Source of the DNA: an uncultured Ruminococcus sp.
GTDB lineage: Bacteria; Bacillota; Clostridia; Oscillospirales; Ruminococcaceae
Assembly: GCA_944388405.1 (NCBI GenBank)
Contig: CALXIQ010000001.1
Location: 38,593-102,592 of the forward strand
Length of the DNA: 64,000 nucleotides
Reading direction: 5' to 3'
The notes beneath the pieces were generated by a model, which had not been told where the DNA came from, did not search any database, and was given only the letters and a program-made list of their open reading frames with translations. The position numbers and the translations under genes were made by a program. This document shows positions 56,274 through 64,000 of this stretch, one piece after another. Numbering within the stretch: position 1 is the stretch's first letter; every line of letters starts with the position of its first letter.

Positions 56274-57731
56274 TTATGCTTTAGGTGACACAAACTTATA
56301 TTTACCCTTTCCAAACCCGCTGACAGGCTCAATCAAATCTGCATTTTTCAGTTTGGTAATGAGATTGCCTGCGGCAGTAACAGAATCATTTGTGATAGCG
56401 GCTATGTCGGAACGACCAAAGACACCATCAATACCCATATTGGCAAATACCGCTTTTGCCTTTGCAATCGTAGCTTGGTTTGCGTTCAGTTTATCAATCG
56501 CAACCTCAATCGCAAGATGGTCGGGGGCAATCGCAACATTTTCGTCCTCAATCGCAGCCTTAGTTGCGATTACCGTTGTTCCATAATTCAAGTTATACAG
56601 CGTGACTTGGAACGAGCTTGCATCGGAATAGAACTTCGGCTCCAATTCGTCACGGTAATTGTGGGCGGCACGGTAAGATTCCGTGATCTTCTTAAATCCG
56701 CTGCCTTGACGCTCCATATAGCCCAATCTGCCGAAAATGTCAGCAAGGACGGGATTACGGCGAGTGGAAGAAATATTAGAAATATCCCGTTCCTGTATCC
56801 GTGTACCGTCTGCCATACCACCGGGAGAAGTAATGGTAAGACGGTCATCGTAAATGTCGATATGGACTTCGCTGCCTAAAATCAGATAATCACGGTGGAT
56901 CAGCGCATTGACGAGAGCTTCAAAAACGCTTCGCTCACAGTAATCGGGCATTTCAATACGGGAGTTGGCGGTTTTCTTCCAACGGGTTTTCATATTCCGC
57001 TTTACGAAGCCTACACCCTCATTGAGCAGAATAATCAAGCTGCCGGAATACTCTGCGCTATCAAGCGCATCCACCATACCGCCACTTTTATCAAGACCGT
57101 TCCATCGGGTACAGAACAGACGGGAGTGCTTGATGGGAGCATCATCTGCAAGCAATGCGCCTGCATTGGTCAGCTTGCCGTGGTCATCCCGCATTTCAAA
57201 GGAATCAAACAGCTTTTCCTCCATGCTGTTACCCGTCCAAGCCTTGTAGCGTTCACGCAGTTTGGAAAAGGCATAGTCCTTGAAATCATACTCGGAGTCC
57301 AGCGCATCGTAGGTGCGGTTCATACCTTTGAGAAGAAGCTGATTCAATACATACGACGGAGCAATCACGCTTTCGTTGCCGATACGGATGTACGCTTCCG
57401 TAATGCCGTCTGCCTTGTAATAATACGGCGTGGAGCGTCCTGCGGAAACGGACAGCACAAGAATGTCCTTGCCGTTCTCCCGCTCGGGAGCAAGGATAAA
57501 GTTCGGATACGGCGTGATACGCTCCTTAATCAAGCGGCTGATCGTCTCGGCATCGGTCTGAATGTCAGCCAAGCCGATTGCGTTTCTGTCATTATCAATG
57601 CCGAAAAAGAGAGTGCCGCCGATACCGTTGGCAAAGGCACTGACACTTTTGAGCCAGCTTTTCGGCTTCTTTACTTCCAAAGCAACCTTGAAATCACATT
57701 CCGTTGCTTCTGCAATCCATCTGTCTATCAT
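56274..57731 (-). CDS. AlbA/Schlafen-type ATP-binding DNA-binding protein
   Basis: A 485-residue protein. The N-terminal AlbA_2 (Schlafen-like) domain shows ECDFKVALEVKKPKSWLKSV followed by SAFANGIGGTLFFGIDND. A GHKL-type ATP-binding segment has ERSVFEALVNALIHRDYL and DDRLTITSPGGMADGT, and the C-terminus has a winged-helix-like part (VFGRSDIAAITNDSVTAAGN). A stretch rich in Ala-Ile pairs at about 395-430 is coded by repeated CAATCGCA. Such proteins are called transcriptional regulators or are found in defence islands; the actual role is open. ATG 57731 has AAAGGAAA before it. Last gene of a three-gene minus-strand cassette in the element. Confidence 0.82.
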   Translation of the reverse strand: MIDRWIAEATECDFKVALEVKKPKSWLKSVSAFANGIGGTLFFGIDNDRNAIGLADIQTDAETISRLIKERITPYPNFILAPERENGKDILVLSVSAGRSTPYYYKADGITEAYIRIGNESVIAPSYVLNQLLLKGMNRTYDALDSEYDFKDYAFSKLRERYKAWTGNSMEEKLFDSFEMRDDHGKLTNAGALLADDAPIKHSRLFCTRWNGLDKSGGMVDALDSAEYSGSLIILLNEGVGFVKRNMKTRWKKTANSRIEMPDYCERSVFEALVNALIHRDYLILGSEVHIDIYDDRLTITSPGGMADGTRIQERDISNISSTRRNPVLADIFGRLGYMERQGSGFKKITESYRAAHNYRDELEPKFYSDASSFQVTLYNLNYGTTVIATKAAIEDENVAIAPDHLAIEVAIDKLNANQATIAKAKAVFANMGIDGVFGRSDIAAITNDSVTAAGNLITKLKNADLIEPVSGFGKGKYKFVSPKA

Positions 57732-57750
57732 AAATTCGTTTCCTTTCCCA

Positions 57751-58653
57751 TCATTCCTTCTTTTCCTTCGTTCTGCTCTTATAAACATTATACTTATTCT
57801 TGCACTGCGGGCTGCAGAAGATCGCACTCGGTCTGCTTGCCACAAAGGTCTGCAAACAATGCTTGCAGATACGGATCGGCTTTTCCGTGTCGGTCAGCAT
57901 GAAGCTGAACATCATCTGTACCCCAAGCATAAGGGAGTGGAAATCCCATACAATCGTCGGCTTGTCAAGCAGAGCAATACGATAGGTCGGCGCAATGCCG
58001 CCAAAGGCTTCCATGCCCTGCTGCATCAAAAGACGCTGTTCGGGAGTCATGGTATCATAGTCCTCATAGAACAGCACGGAAGTCAGATAGGTAAAGGCAA
58101 TATCAATGAATTGCTGCTTCATCCACTCATAGCGTTCGGCGTATTCCCGCTGAAAGCTCATGTTGACCGCCATCGGCTTGTCTGTCATCGTCATGGCAAG
58201 CGCCATCATCACTCGGTCATTGCTGATATTCCACATGGATTCCACGCCACGCTTGACCACATCCGGCTTGTCAAAAGGAAAGAACAGATTCAGATAGTCC
58301 ATCGTGGACATGGATTCCTCACGGATAAAATGGTTTTTCGGCAGATACACCGCTTCATAGTCCATAAAGCTCGGTGTGGTGGGAAGAGCCGTCATAAGAC
58401 CAAGCAGACCGTATTTTACCGCAAACTGCTGAATTGCCTTTTGTATCTCCTGCGGCGTTTTCTTCTGCGATTCCATGCGTCCGATATTGATAGCATCCAG
58501 GACAATCCGTTGATACTCGCTCAGCGGATCATAAATGCTCGGCTGTGCCGTTGCGGTCGGCGTGAGAAACAGAGTACCGTCCTCCGCCGTTTTCCATTCA
58601 TATTCACTATATCGCACCCAATTGGAACTGGTGCGTTCAAACAGGTTTTTCAT
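57751..58653 (-). CDS. Mobile-element protein with C-terminal zinc finger
   Basis: A 300-residue protein that I do not recognise as a named family. The first 250 residues look helical with Met-, Tyr- and Phe-rich segments. The C-terminus carries CKHCLQTFVASRPSAIFC-x3-C, a C-x2-C-x13-C-x3-C zinc finger, followed by a basic Lys-rich tail. The same finger type occurs in the recombinase and the VLP protein of this element. ATG 58653 has GGAGGG 8 bases upstream; the next gene starts 19 bases after its stop. A DNA or RNA-binding role is inferred only from the finger. Confidence 0.65.
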   Translation of the reverse strand: MKNLFERTSSNWVRYSEYEWKTAEDGTLFLTPTATAQPSIYDPLSEYQRIVLDAINIGRMESQKKTPQEIQKAIQQFAVKYGLLGLMTALPTTPSFMDYEAVYLPKNHFIREESMSTMDYLNLFFPFDKPDVVKRGVESMWNISNDRVMMALAMTMTDKPMAVNMSFQREYAERYEWMKQQFIDIAFTYLTSVLFYEDYDTMTPEQRLLMQQGMEAFGGIAPTYRIALLDKPTIVWDFHSLMLGVQMMFSFMLTDTEKPIRICKHCLQTFVASRPSAIFCSPQCKNKYNVYKSRTKEKKE

Positions 58654-58713
58654 CGCCAAAACCCTCCACTATATATTGTAACCCGTATAATTCACAATTA
58701 TATTACTATTATA

Positions 58714-59676
58714 CTACTTTTTCGTGTTTTTTTCAATATCCACGCCATTTTCACTCAGAAATTCTTTTTCAAGCAAGGTCAACGGCTGCTGTGCCTGCAC
58801 TTTTTCGGAAAGTGCGGCAAGCAGCTTTTTTCGTATTTTTTTGAGCATCGTATTACGCACCTTGCGGATGTTGCGGTCTGACTGCCCACGGATAGCGGCA
58901 ATTTTGACAGAGCTGTACTGCCGCAGAGCAGACAGGAACAGCAGGAACTTGTGATCCTCGTTCAGCCCCCGCAGGATGACGGACATATCCGCATCCGTCA
59001 CAAGCTCGTGTATATCGTAAGGGCAATAGAAAATGGAATCTATGAAATCACCCTTGCGTTCCTGCCGTTTCAGTACATCGTTGAGCGTATCGGGAAAACA
59101 CAAAGCATCCTCGGATGCACCGTAGTCAAGAGGAACATCGTCACCGCTTCGGTACAGCTCATGGTATCGCTCCTTGCGCTGACGGTTGGCATCAAGCCGG
59201 TCATACCACGCAACAAGGTTTTCGTAATCCTTGAGCGTTCGGGCAGAATCCTCCAAGCGTTTGAGAGCCTGCGCCCGAAGCTCACGCTTCAAGAGCTTTC
59301 GTTCGGGCTGCTCGTCCCCGGTATCGTCGCTGTCATCCTCTATGGGATTTTCTGCGGCATCGGCTTCTATTTCATCAATGATGCGCTGTTCCTTGGCAAG
59401 TCTGCGCCGTGTCTTTTCATATTCCTCGACTTCCGCATCCTCGGCATCAGTATCGCTGTCAGCGAAAATATCCTTTTTCCTTCGCTTCTTTTCGGGAGGA
59501 TCATCGGTATCGTCATCATCGGAAGCATCATCTTCCGCATCATCCCAAAGGGCGGTTTCATCCTCGTCCTCGTCATCGACTATGTAATCGGAATCATCCG
59601 CTTCATATTCATCTTCGTAATCGGTATCTTCTTCGTAAAGACCGTCATTTTCATATCGTTTGGGATCACCATACAC
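58714..59676 (-). CDS. Sigma-factor-like protein with acidic N-terminus
   Basis: About 320 residues. The N-terminal ~100 residues are extremely acidic (long Asp/Glu runs with a KKRRKK-like basic patch), the middle is charged coiled coil (KLLKRELRAQALKRLEDSAR), and the C-terminal ~90 residues resemble sigma-70 region 4: LNEDHKFLLFLSALRQYSSV, then KIAAIRGQSDRNIRKVRNTM. No region 2 is visible, so it is not a complete classic sigma factor. The start is uncertain: GTG 59676, with GGGAGG 9 bases upstream, or TTG 59682. It may direct transcription of element genes. First gene of the cargo cassette. Confidence 0.6.
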   Translation of the reverse strand: MYGDPKRYENDGLYEEDTDYEDEYEADDSDYIVDDEDEDETALWDDAEDDASDDDDTDDPPEKKRRKKDIFADSDTDAEDAEVEEYEKTRRRLAKEQRIIDEIEADAAENPIEDDSDDTGDEQPERKLLKRELRAQALKRLEDSARTLKDYENLVAWYDRLDANRQRKERYHELYRSGDDVPLDYGASEDALCFPDTLNDVLKRQERKGDFIDSIFYCPYDIHELVTDADMSVILRGLNEDHKFLLFLSALRQYSSVKIAAIRGQSDRNIRKVRNTMLKKIRKKLLAALSEKVQAQQPLTLLEKEFLSENGVDIEKNTKK

Positions 59677-59774
59677 CGCAAGAAACCTCCCTTCAAAAAT
59701 ATTTTTCAAATTTTCTTTGATTTTCCGAAAAAACAGTTCCGCTAAACACCCCGTATTTCTCCTATTGGCGAGGG

Positions 59775-59805
59775 AGTAATATATTTTGTCTTCCTTTATA
59801 TTACT
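59775..59805. promoter_or_regulatory. Dyad in the divergent region between sigma-like and VLP genes
   Basis: AGTAATATA (59775-59783) and TATATTACT (59797-59805) form a perfect 9-base inverted repeat separated by 13 bases, between two divergent genes. It looks like an operator for a dimeric regulator and overlaps probable -10 sequences. Confidence 0.5.
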
Positions 59806-59834
59806 ACCGACACTAAAGAAAGGAGGAAACGCCT

Positions 59835-60200
59835 ATGACCAAAACCTATCGTGAGCTGACGGGAAAGGAGAAAAGACAAATCAAAAAGTTAGTTGTCTCC
59901 AAGTGTGCCAACTACGACAAGGAATACGGCTGTCTGCCGCTTGACTGTGAGTGCTATATGTTCGGGGTATGCTACTCATGCAGTGGGCTGTGCAGTTATT
60001 TTCGCAAGGCTGTACTGCCGGAAGATAAAGAACTGCAAGCCGTATTCGAGCCGATACCCCTTGCCGTCTGCAAGGAATGTGGCAAGCATTTTCAGAAGAA
60101 TGGTAAACGTGCCTACTGTTCCGACAAGTGCGCCGCAGATGCAAGACGCAAGCAAACGGCGGCGAGAGTGCGAAAGCACAGAGAACAAAAGCGCCAGTAA
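59835..60200 (+). CDS. Cysteine-rich VLP-like protein
   Basis: A 121-residue protein with 14 Cys. It starts MTKTYRELTGKEKRQIKKLV and has a Cys-rich middle (CLPLDCECYMFGVCYSCSGL) and a C-terminal finger CKECGKHFQKNGKRAYC-x3-C followed by a basic tail. It fits the cysteine-rich VLP family found in Tn1549-like elements. AAAGGAGG precedes the ATG. Its function is not known. Confidence 0.82.
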   Translation: MTKTYRELTGKEKRQIKKLVVSKCANYDKEYGCLPLDCECYMFGVCYSCSGLCSYFRKAVLPEDKELQAVFEPIPLAVCKECGKHFQKNGKRAYCSDKCAADARRKQTAARVRKHREQKRQ

Positions 60201-60217
60201 GCCGCCATGTAACGAAT

Positions 60218-60265
60218 TAGCCTCTGAAATGCCTTGAACTGCAAGGCTTTTCGGGGGCTATTTTC
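60218..60265 (+). terminator. Hairpin after the VLP gene
   Basis: TAGCC (60218-60222) pairs with GGCTA (60256-60260), and GCCTT pairs with AAGGC inside, followed by TTTTC. Between 60266 and 60388 I see no further gene. Confidence 0.65.
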
Positions 60266-60388
60266 ATGCCGGTAATGTGTTTGTATTGCCTGTGCCGTTT
60301 TTGTCGGTCAAATGGTTACACGTTATCGGAACTATTATCATTATACACGAAAATTGTGAATTTTTCAATCTATGGAGGAAAATCGCCT

Positions 60389-60604
60389 ATGGTAAAAAAC
60401 GAAAACAAGAACTTTGCTTATACCACCCACCGCATCGGCGGCACTACCTACAAGGTTAAGGTTGTGTTCAATGATAGCGGCACAGAAACAATGGAGGATA
60501 AAATTTTACGAATTATTCGCAATGAAGTCCACACAAATTGCGAAAATTATGATATAATAGATGTACCACAAATGAGCCGACAGTCTGAAAGGAGCGCATC
60601 ATGA
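60389..60604 (+). CDS. tnpW: Transposon-encoded protein TnpW
   Basis: A 71-residue small protein. The core HRIGGTTYKVKVVFNDSGTE and TMEDKILRIIRNE matches TnpW-like proteins that precede the recombinase in Tn1549-type elements. It may act as an excision or accessory factor, although that is inferred from position. ATG 60389 has GGAGG; the stop overlaps the recombinase ATG. Confidence 0.8.
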   Translation: MVKNENKNFAYTTHRIGGTTYKVKVVFNDSGTETMEDKILRIIRNEVHTNCENYDIIDVPQMSRQSERSAS

Positions 60605-62673
60605 TGAACGTGAAACAGACTGTGGGACAAGATCCCAATAAAATTACGGCATTGTACGAGAGACTTTCCCGTGATGATGACCAGGTTGGCGATAGCAACA
60701 GCATTGTCAATCAGAAAAAATACCTCGAAAGCTATGCCGAGCAGAGAGGTTACACCAATATCCAGCACTATACCGATGACGGTTGGAGCGGCGGCAATTT
60801 CAACCGTCCCGCATGGAAGCAGTTGGAGGCAGATATTGCAGCCGGAAAGGTTGCCCATGTGATCGTAAAAGACATGAGTCGAATCGGCAGAGATTATCTG
60901 CAGACCGGCTGTTACACGGAGGTATTCTTCCGTCAGCAGGGTGTTCACTTTGTTGCGATTGCCAACAGCGTGGACAGCGATGACCAGAACAGCAACGAGT
61001 TTGCACCGTTCCTCAATATCATGAACGAATGGTATCTTCGTGATCTGAGCCGCAAACAACGCACCGCTATCCGTGTAAAGGGCGAATCGGGCAAGCCTAC
61101 CACCAACTGCGCCATCTACGGCTACAAGAAAATGCCCGGTGATAAGTACAGTTGGTATATCGACGAGGAAGCCGCCGAGGTTGTCCGCAGGATATTCCGT
61201 CTGACCATCGAGGGCAAAGGCCCCTATGACATTGCCCGTATCCTCTATGATGATAAGGTGGAAACACCCGCCGTTTACTTCGGCAAACAGAACAAGGGCG
61301 TTTGGAAAAGTAAAGAAGAATTTCCCAACCCATATAACTGGAGTGGTTATATCGTCGGAAGCATCCTTTCCAAGCCCGAATATATGGGGCATACGGTCAA
61401 CTTCCGTTCTCATAAGCAGTCCTACAAGGACAAAAATCCCGTGATGAATCCCAAAGAGGACTGGCTGATCTTTGAGAACACCCACGAAGCCATCGTGGAT
61501 AAGGAAACGTGGGAGCTTGCACAGAAGCTCCGCAAGACACCAAGACGCCACGATACTTTGGGCGAAGCAAATCCTCTGACGGGACTTCTGTTCTGTGCGG
61601 ATTGTGGTGCAAAGATGACCAACCACCGTTCCAAAGGCGGCACGGAGAGCAGCCCCTATCCCTCTGACTTCTACGATTGCTCCACCTATACGCTGGCACA
61701 CCAAAAGCGCACCCACGCCTGCTGCGGTCACTATATCCGAACGAAAGCGGTTCGTGAGCTTGTTCTGAACACCATTCGTACCGTCAGCACCTTTGCTATT
61801 TCCAACCAAGAGGAATTTGCCGAAAAGGTACGGGCTGCTTCTCAGATCAAGCAAAAGGAAGCGGCGAAGGAAACCAAGCGCAAGCTGAACAAGGACAAGA
61901 AGCGGATTGCCGAGCTTGACAATATCATTAAAAAGCTCTATGAGTCCTTTGCTATCGGGCGCATTACGGATGAACGTTTCGATACTCTGCTTGCCGAATA
62001 CGAAGCCGAGCAGAAATCCTTGCAGGCATCCGTGGCAGAAGCCGAACAGCGAGTATCCTGTTTTGAGGAAGATACCGTTCGTGTGGAGCAGTTTATGGAG
62101 CTTGCGAGAAAGTACACCGATTTTTCCGAACTGACCACGATGATGATTAACGAGTTTATCGACAAGATCATTGTCCACGCTCCCGAAAGGATTGACGGAG
62201 ATCGTGTGCAGGAAGTGGAGATTTATCTGAAATTCATCGGGCATTTTGAGCTACCCGCACCGGAGCTGACCGAAGAAGAAATCAAGCGGCAGGAATTTTT
62301 GAAGAAAGAACGTGCCCGCAGCCGTGAACGCTACCAAAAGCTGAAATCCGGCGAACGCACCGTAGGCGTTCCCATCACGCAGACTTGCAAGTGCTGCGGC
62401 AAAACCTTTGAAGCAAGGTCAACAGCAAAGCTGTTCTGTGATGTGAATTGCCGAGCGAAGTATTACCGGCAGGAAGCGGCAAAAGAACGAAGCCGTGAGA
62501 TCACCTGCGAACACTGCGGCAAGGTTTTTACCACGACACGAAACAGCGTTAAATATTGCTCTGATGATTGCCGGTATGCGGCGCAGATCAAGCGGCAGAG
62601 CGAACGGAAGAAAGCTCTGCGAGAAGCAAAGCACGAACAGGCACCGCCGGAAAACGAACAAAAAACAGCATAA
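60601..62673 (+). CDS. Large serine recombinase (TnpX/TndX-like)
   Basis: A 690-residue site-specific recombinase. The resolvase domain has the nucleophile Ser23 in TALYERLSRDDDQVGDSNSI, then VIVKDMSRIGRDYLQTGCYT. A recombinase domain around 170-280 and a zinc ribbon (GLLFCADCGAKMTNHRSKGG) come next, then a long coiled coil (about 405-480). At the C-terminus two extra C-x2-C-x13-C-x3-C fingers lie near residues 594-620 and 634-660, beyond what phiC31-type enzymes have. A second ATG 3 bases downstream is possible. It should cut at GA-centred att sites such as the one at 55401. Confidence 0.93.
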   Translation: MMNVKQTVGQDPNKITALYERLSRDDDQVGDSNSIVNQKKYLESYAEQRGYTNIQHYTDDGWSGGNFNRPAWKQLEADIAAGKVAHVIVKDMSRIGRDYLQTGCYTEVFFRQQGVHFVAIANSVDSDDQNSNEFAPFLNIMNEWYLRDLSRKQRTAIRVKGESGKPTTNCAIYGYKKMPGDKYSWYIDEEAAEVVRRIFRLTIEGKGPYDIARILYDDKVETPAVYFGKQNKGVWKSKEEFPNPYNWSGYIVGSILSKPEYMGHTVNFRSHKQSYKDKNPVMNPKEDWLIFENTHEAIVDKETWELAQKLRKTPRRHDTLGEANPLTGLLFCADCGAKMTNHRSKGGTESSPYPSDFYDCSTYTLAHQKRTHACCGHYIRTKAVRELVLNTIRTVSTFAISNQEEFAEKVRAASQIKQKEAAKETKRKLNKDKKRIAELDNIIKKLYESFAIGRITDERFDTLLAEYEAEQKSLQASVAEAEQRVSCFEEDTVRVEQFMELARKYTDFSELTTMMINEFIDKIIVHAPERIDGDRVQEVEIYLKFIGHFELPAPELTEEEIKRQEFLKKERARSRERYQKLKSGERTVGVPITQTCKCCGKTFEARSTAKLFCDVNCRAKYYRQEAAKERSREITCEHCGKVFTTTRNSVKYCSDDCRYAAQIKRQSERKKALREAKHEQAPPENEQKTA

Positions 62674-62719
62674 CGATATTTGAAGCGGATTGATGTAAGT
62701 CGATCCGCTTCTTCTGTTT

Positions 62720-62948
62720 TCAAGTGGACAAAATATCCACTTGATTTTTTATGCCCTTTTTACCACAAGTGGACAAATCGTCCACTTGTGGTAAGTGGTC
62801 ATTTTGACCTCTTACCAAGACGATCACCGTAACATGAAAAGTTTCAAAATCGGACTTTTCATTCATGTTCGGGAAAGTGAAAAATGCCAGCTTGGCAACT
62901 TTCACTCAATCCTATATTTTCCGTGGTGGTGATCAATTTGACCACCAC
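62720..62948. repeat. Array of palindromes upstream of parM
   Basis: This 326-base gap (62674-62999) has no gene. It holds a series of inverted repeats: TCAAGTGGA/TCCACTTGA (62720-62744, with T-run, probably also the recombinase terminator), a 13-base perfect pair TACCACAAGTGGA/TCCACTTGTGGTA (62761-62793), GTAAGTGGTCA/TGACCTCTTAC (62791-62815), a TGAAAAGT pair (about 62832-62870), an AAGTGAAAAATGCCA region pair (about 62876-62907), and GTGGTGGT/ACCACCAC (62923-62948). Four share an AAGTGG-like arm. They may be partition sites or operators. Confidence 0.7.
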
Positions 62949-62999
62949 CAAAACCATCATCATTTTTGTATCGCCGCAAAGCGGCAGAAAGGAAACTCT

Positions 63000-63935
63000 A
63001 TGAATTTTATGAACAACAACACCAATCCCATCATCATCGGTATCGACCACGGCTACGGCAACATCAAGACCGCCCACTGCTGCTTCAAGACGGGCGTTGC
63101 CGCCTATGACAAAGAGCCGACCTTCAAGAGCAATCTGCTCGTCTATGAGGGCGGATATTATCTCATCGGTGAGGAACACAAGGAATTTATCTCCGACAAA
63201 ATGACAGACAGCGACTACTATATTCTCACCCTTGCCGCCGTTGCCCGTGAGCTGAATATCCGCAAGCTGACCGCTGCCCGTGTTCATCTTGCTGCGGGAC
63301 TTCCTCTAACTTGGGTGAGTGAACAGAAGGACAGCTTCAAGGCATATCTCCTGCAGAACGACAGCGCCGACTTCACTTTCAAGGGCGTTGACTACCACGT
63401 TGATTTTGTCGGCGCAGATATTTTCCCGCAGGGCTTTTCTGCGGTTGCCGATAAACTCCGTGAGTTTAAGGGGATCAATATGCTCTGCGATGTTGGCAAC
63501 GGCACGATGAACGTCATGTATATCAACGAGTGCCGTCCTCTTGCGAAAAAGTGCTTCACCGAAAAGTATGGCACCAATCAGTGTTTGCTTGCCGTGCGTG
63601 AAAATCTGATGAAGCAGTTTGGGGTGTCGGTGGATGAAACCGTCCTTGAACGTGTGATCCGTCACGGCACGGCAGACATCAGTCAGCGTTATCTGTCCGC
63701 CATCCGTGATACCGCAACCGAGTACGCAGAGGGCATCTTCCGCAGACTGCGTGAGCATGAATACGACCCCGAACTGATGCGCCTGTATGTGGTAGGCGGC
63801 GGAAGCTGTATTCTCAAAAACTTCGGCAGCTACGATAAAGACCGTGTGGTTATCAATGACGATATTTGCGCTACCGCAAAGGGATATGAGCTGCTTGCCG
63901 AGCAGAAGCAGAGTAGAAAAGGCGGTATCGTATGA
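63000..63935 (+). CDS. parM: ParM/StbA-like actin ATPase
   Basis: A 311-residue actin-family ATPase that probably pushes or stabilises the element's DNA during circular replication or segregation. Phosphate loop 1 is IIGIDHGYGNIKTA, phosphate loop 2 CDVGNGTMNVMYIN, and the adenosine motif LYVVGGGSCIL. ATG 63000 with GAAAGGAAA upstream. An upstream palindrome array and a coupled downstream gene suggest a ParMRC-like cassette. Confidence 0.88.
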   Translation: MNFMNNNTNPIIIGIDHGYGNIKTAHCCFKTGVAAYDKEPTFKSNLLVYEGGYYLIGEEHKEFISDKMTDSDYYILTLAAVARELNIRKLTAARVHLAAGLPLTWVSEQKDSFKAYLLQNDSADFTFKGVDYHVDFVGADIFPQGFSAVADKLREFKGINMLCDVGNGTMNVMYINECRPLAKKCFTEKYGTNQCLLAVRENLMKQFGVSVDETVLERVIRHGTADISQRYLSAIRDTATEYAEGIFRRLREHEYDPELMRLYVVGGGSCILKNFGSYDKDRVVINDDICATAKGYELLAEQKQSRKGGIV

Positions 63936-64000
63936 AGCAGATCTACACGACCACTCTGCGCTTAAACCTTGCAGACGAGGATGACCGCCGAGCCTATGAG
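63932..64000 (+). CDS. Gene after parM, 5' part only
   Basis: The ATG at 63932 overlaps the parM stop (ATGA) and opens MKQIYTTTLRLNLADEDDRR, continuing beyond the window. Position right after parM suggests a ParR-like DNA-binding adaptor, but 23 codons are too few to show it. Confidence 0.5.
   Translation, partial: MKQIYTTTLRLNLADEDDRRAYE

Larger units (their letters stand above)
55402..64000. mobile_element. Integrative element with large serine recombinase (left part only)
   Basis: From the GH26 break to the window end all genes are of mobile type: tnpV, DUF6809, a three-gene cargo cassette, cysteine-rich VLP protein, tnpW, a TnpX-like serine recombinase and parM. These resemble backbone genes of Tn1549/Tn4451/Tn5397-like elements of Clostridia. 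Conjugation genes are expected beyond 64000. Codons here end in C/G more often than those of the host part. The right end and the missing half of GH26 are not in the window. Confidence 0.8.

Noticed and set aside
57562..58881. A 439-codon open frame on the plus strand
   Set aside because: It crosses two well-supported minus-strand genes with ribosome sites; its translation is basic, His-rich and has no family features.
60547..62244. A 565-codon open frame on the minus strand across the recombinase gene
   Set aside because: It is antisense to a clear serine recombinase, has no ribosome site, and its product is Val/Leu/Gly-rich noise that arises from codon bias of the sense gene.
62674..62999. 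Right end of the mobile element just after the recombinase
   Set aside because: No GH26 N-terminal coding (expected on the minus strand) appears here, and an element-type parM gene follows.

Overview
The window is a chromosomal segment of a spore-forming, low-to-mid GC Clostridia. The Oscillospiraceae/Ruminococcus group is the likeliest home. The evidence is a complete spoIIIAA-AH operon, spoIIGA-sigE, a SCIFF peptide with its radical SAM maturase, strong AGGAGG-type ribosome sites, and a Ser/Asp-rich GH26 surface enzyme with an NPTTG anchor. About 55.4 kb is host backbone and the last 8.6 kb is the left part of an integrated mobile element.

Left part (1-8.4 kb): the 5' part of miaB on the minus strand. 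Then a plus-strand cell-surface sugar cassette (GtrA-like flippase, UDP-galactopyranose-mutase-like FAD enzyme, polytopic glycosyltransferase), and a minus-strand heterodimeric ABC exporter pair with one degenerate ATP site. From 8.5 to 29 kb everything lies on the minus strand: ligA, a pyrophosphatase-like gene and gatCAB set 1; then the classic Firmicutes run asp23, nusB, Kae1-like, xseA, xseB, ispA, dxs, tlyA, nadK, argR, recN; then the whole spoIIIA operon. The asp23 run starts at a promoter whose start point falls on a cloverleaf-like RNA structure.

Middle part (29-54.5 kb): moxR, a DUF58 gene and a TgpA-type transglutaminase on the plus strand. On the minus strand follow the SCIFF locus (scfA, scfB, then a TIGR04086-like membrane protein and yajC), an NfnAB electron-bifurcating transhydrogenase, a GHL10 lipoprotein, and a second GatCAB set in which GatB is fused to an archaeal-type aspartyl-tRNA synthetase. 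That fusion looks like a one-polypeptide route to Asn-tRNA(Asn) and is the most unusual host gene here. Next come a GNAT acetyltransferase, lysA, a DUF951 protein, prfA, tsaC/sua5, coaE, a lytic transglycosylase, an M18 aminopeptidase, and the spoIIGA-sigE pair behind a promoter spaced like B. subtilis spoIIG.

Right part (54.6-64 kb): only the 3' part of a cell-wall-anchored GH26 mannanase gene remains. It is cut by a mobile element at a 36-bp dyad centred on TC/GA, as expected for a TnpX/TndX-type large serine recombinase. The element carries tnpV, a DUF6809 protein, a minus-strand cargo cassette (sigma-like protein, zinc-finger protein, AlbA/Schlafen-type ATP-binding regulator), a cysteine-rich VLP protein, tnpW, the recombinase itself, an array of palindromes and a ParM-like actin gene. 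It runs off the right edge of the window.
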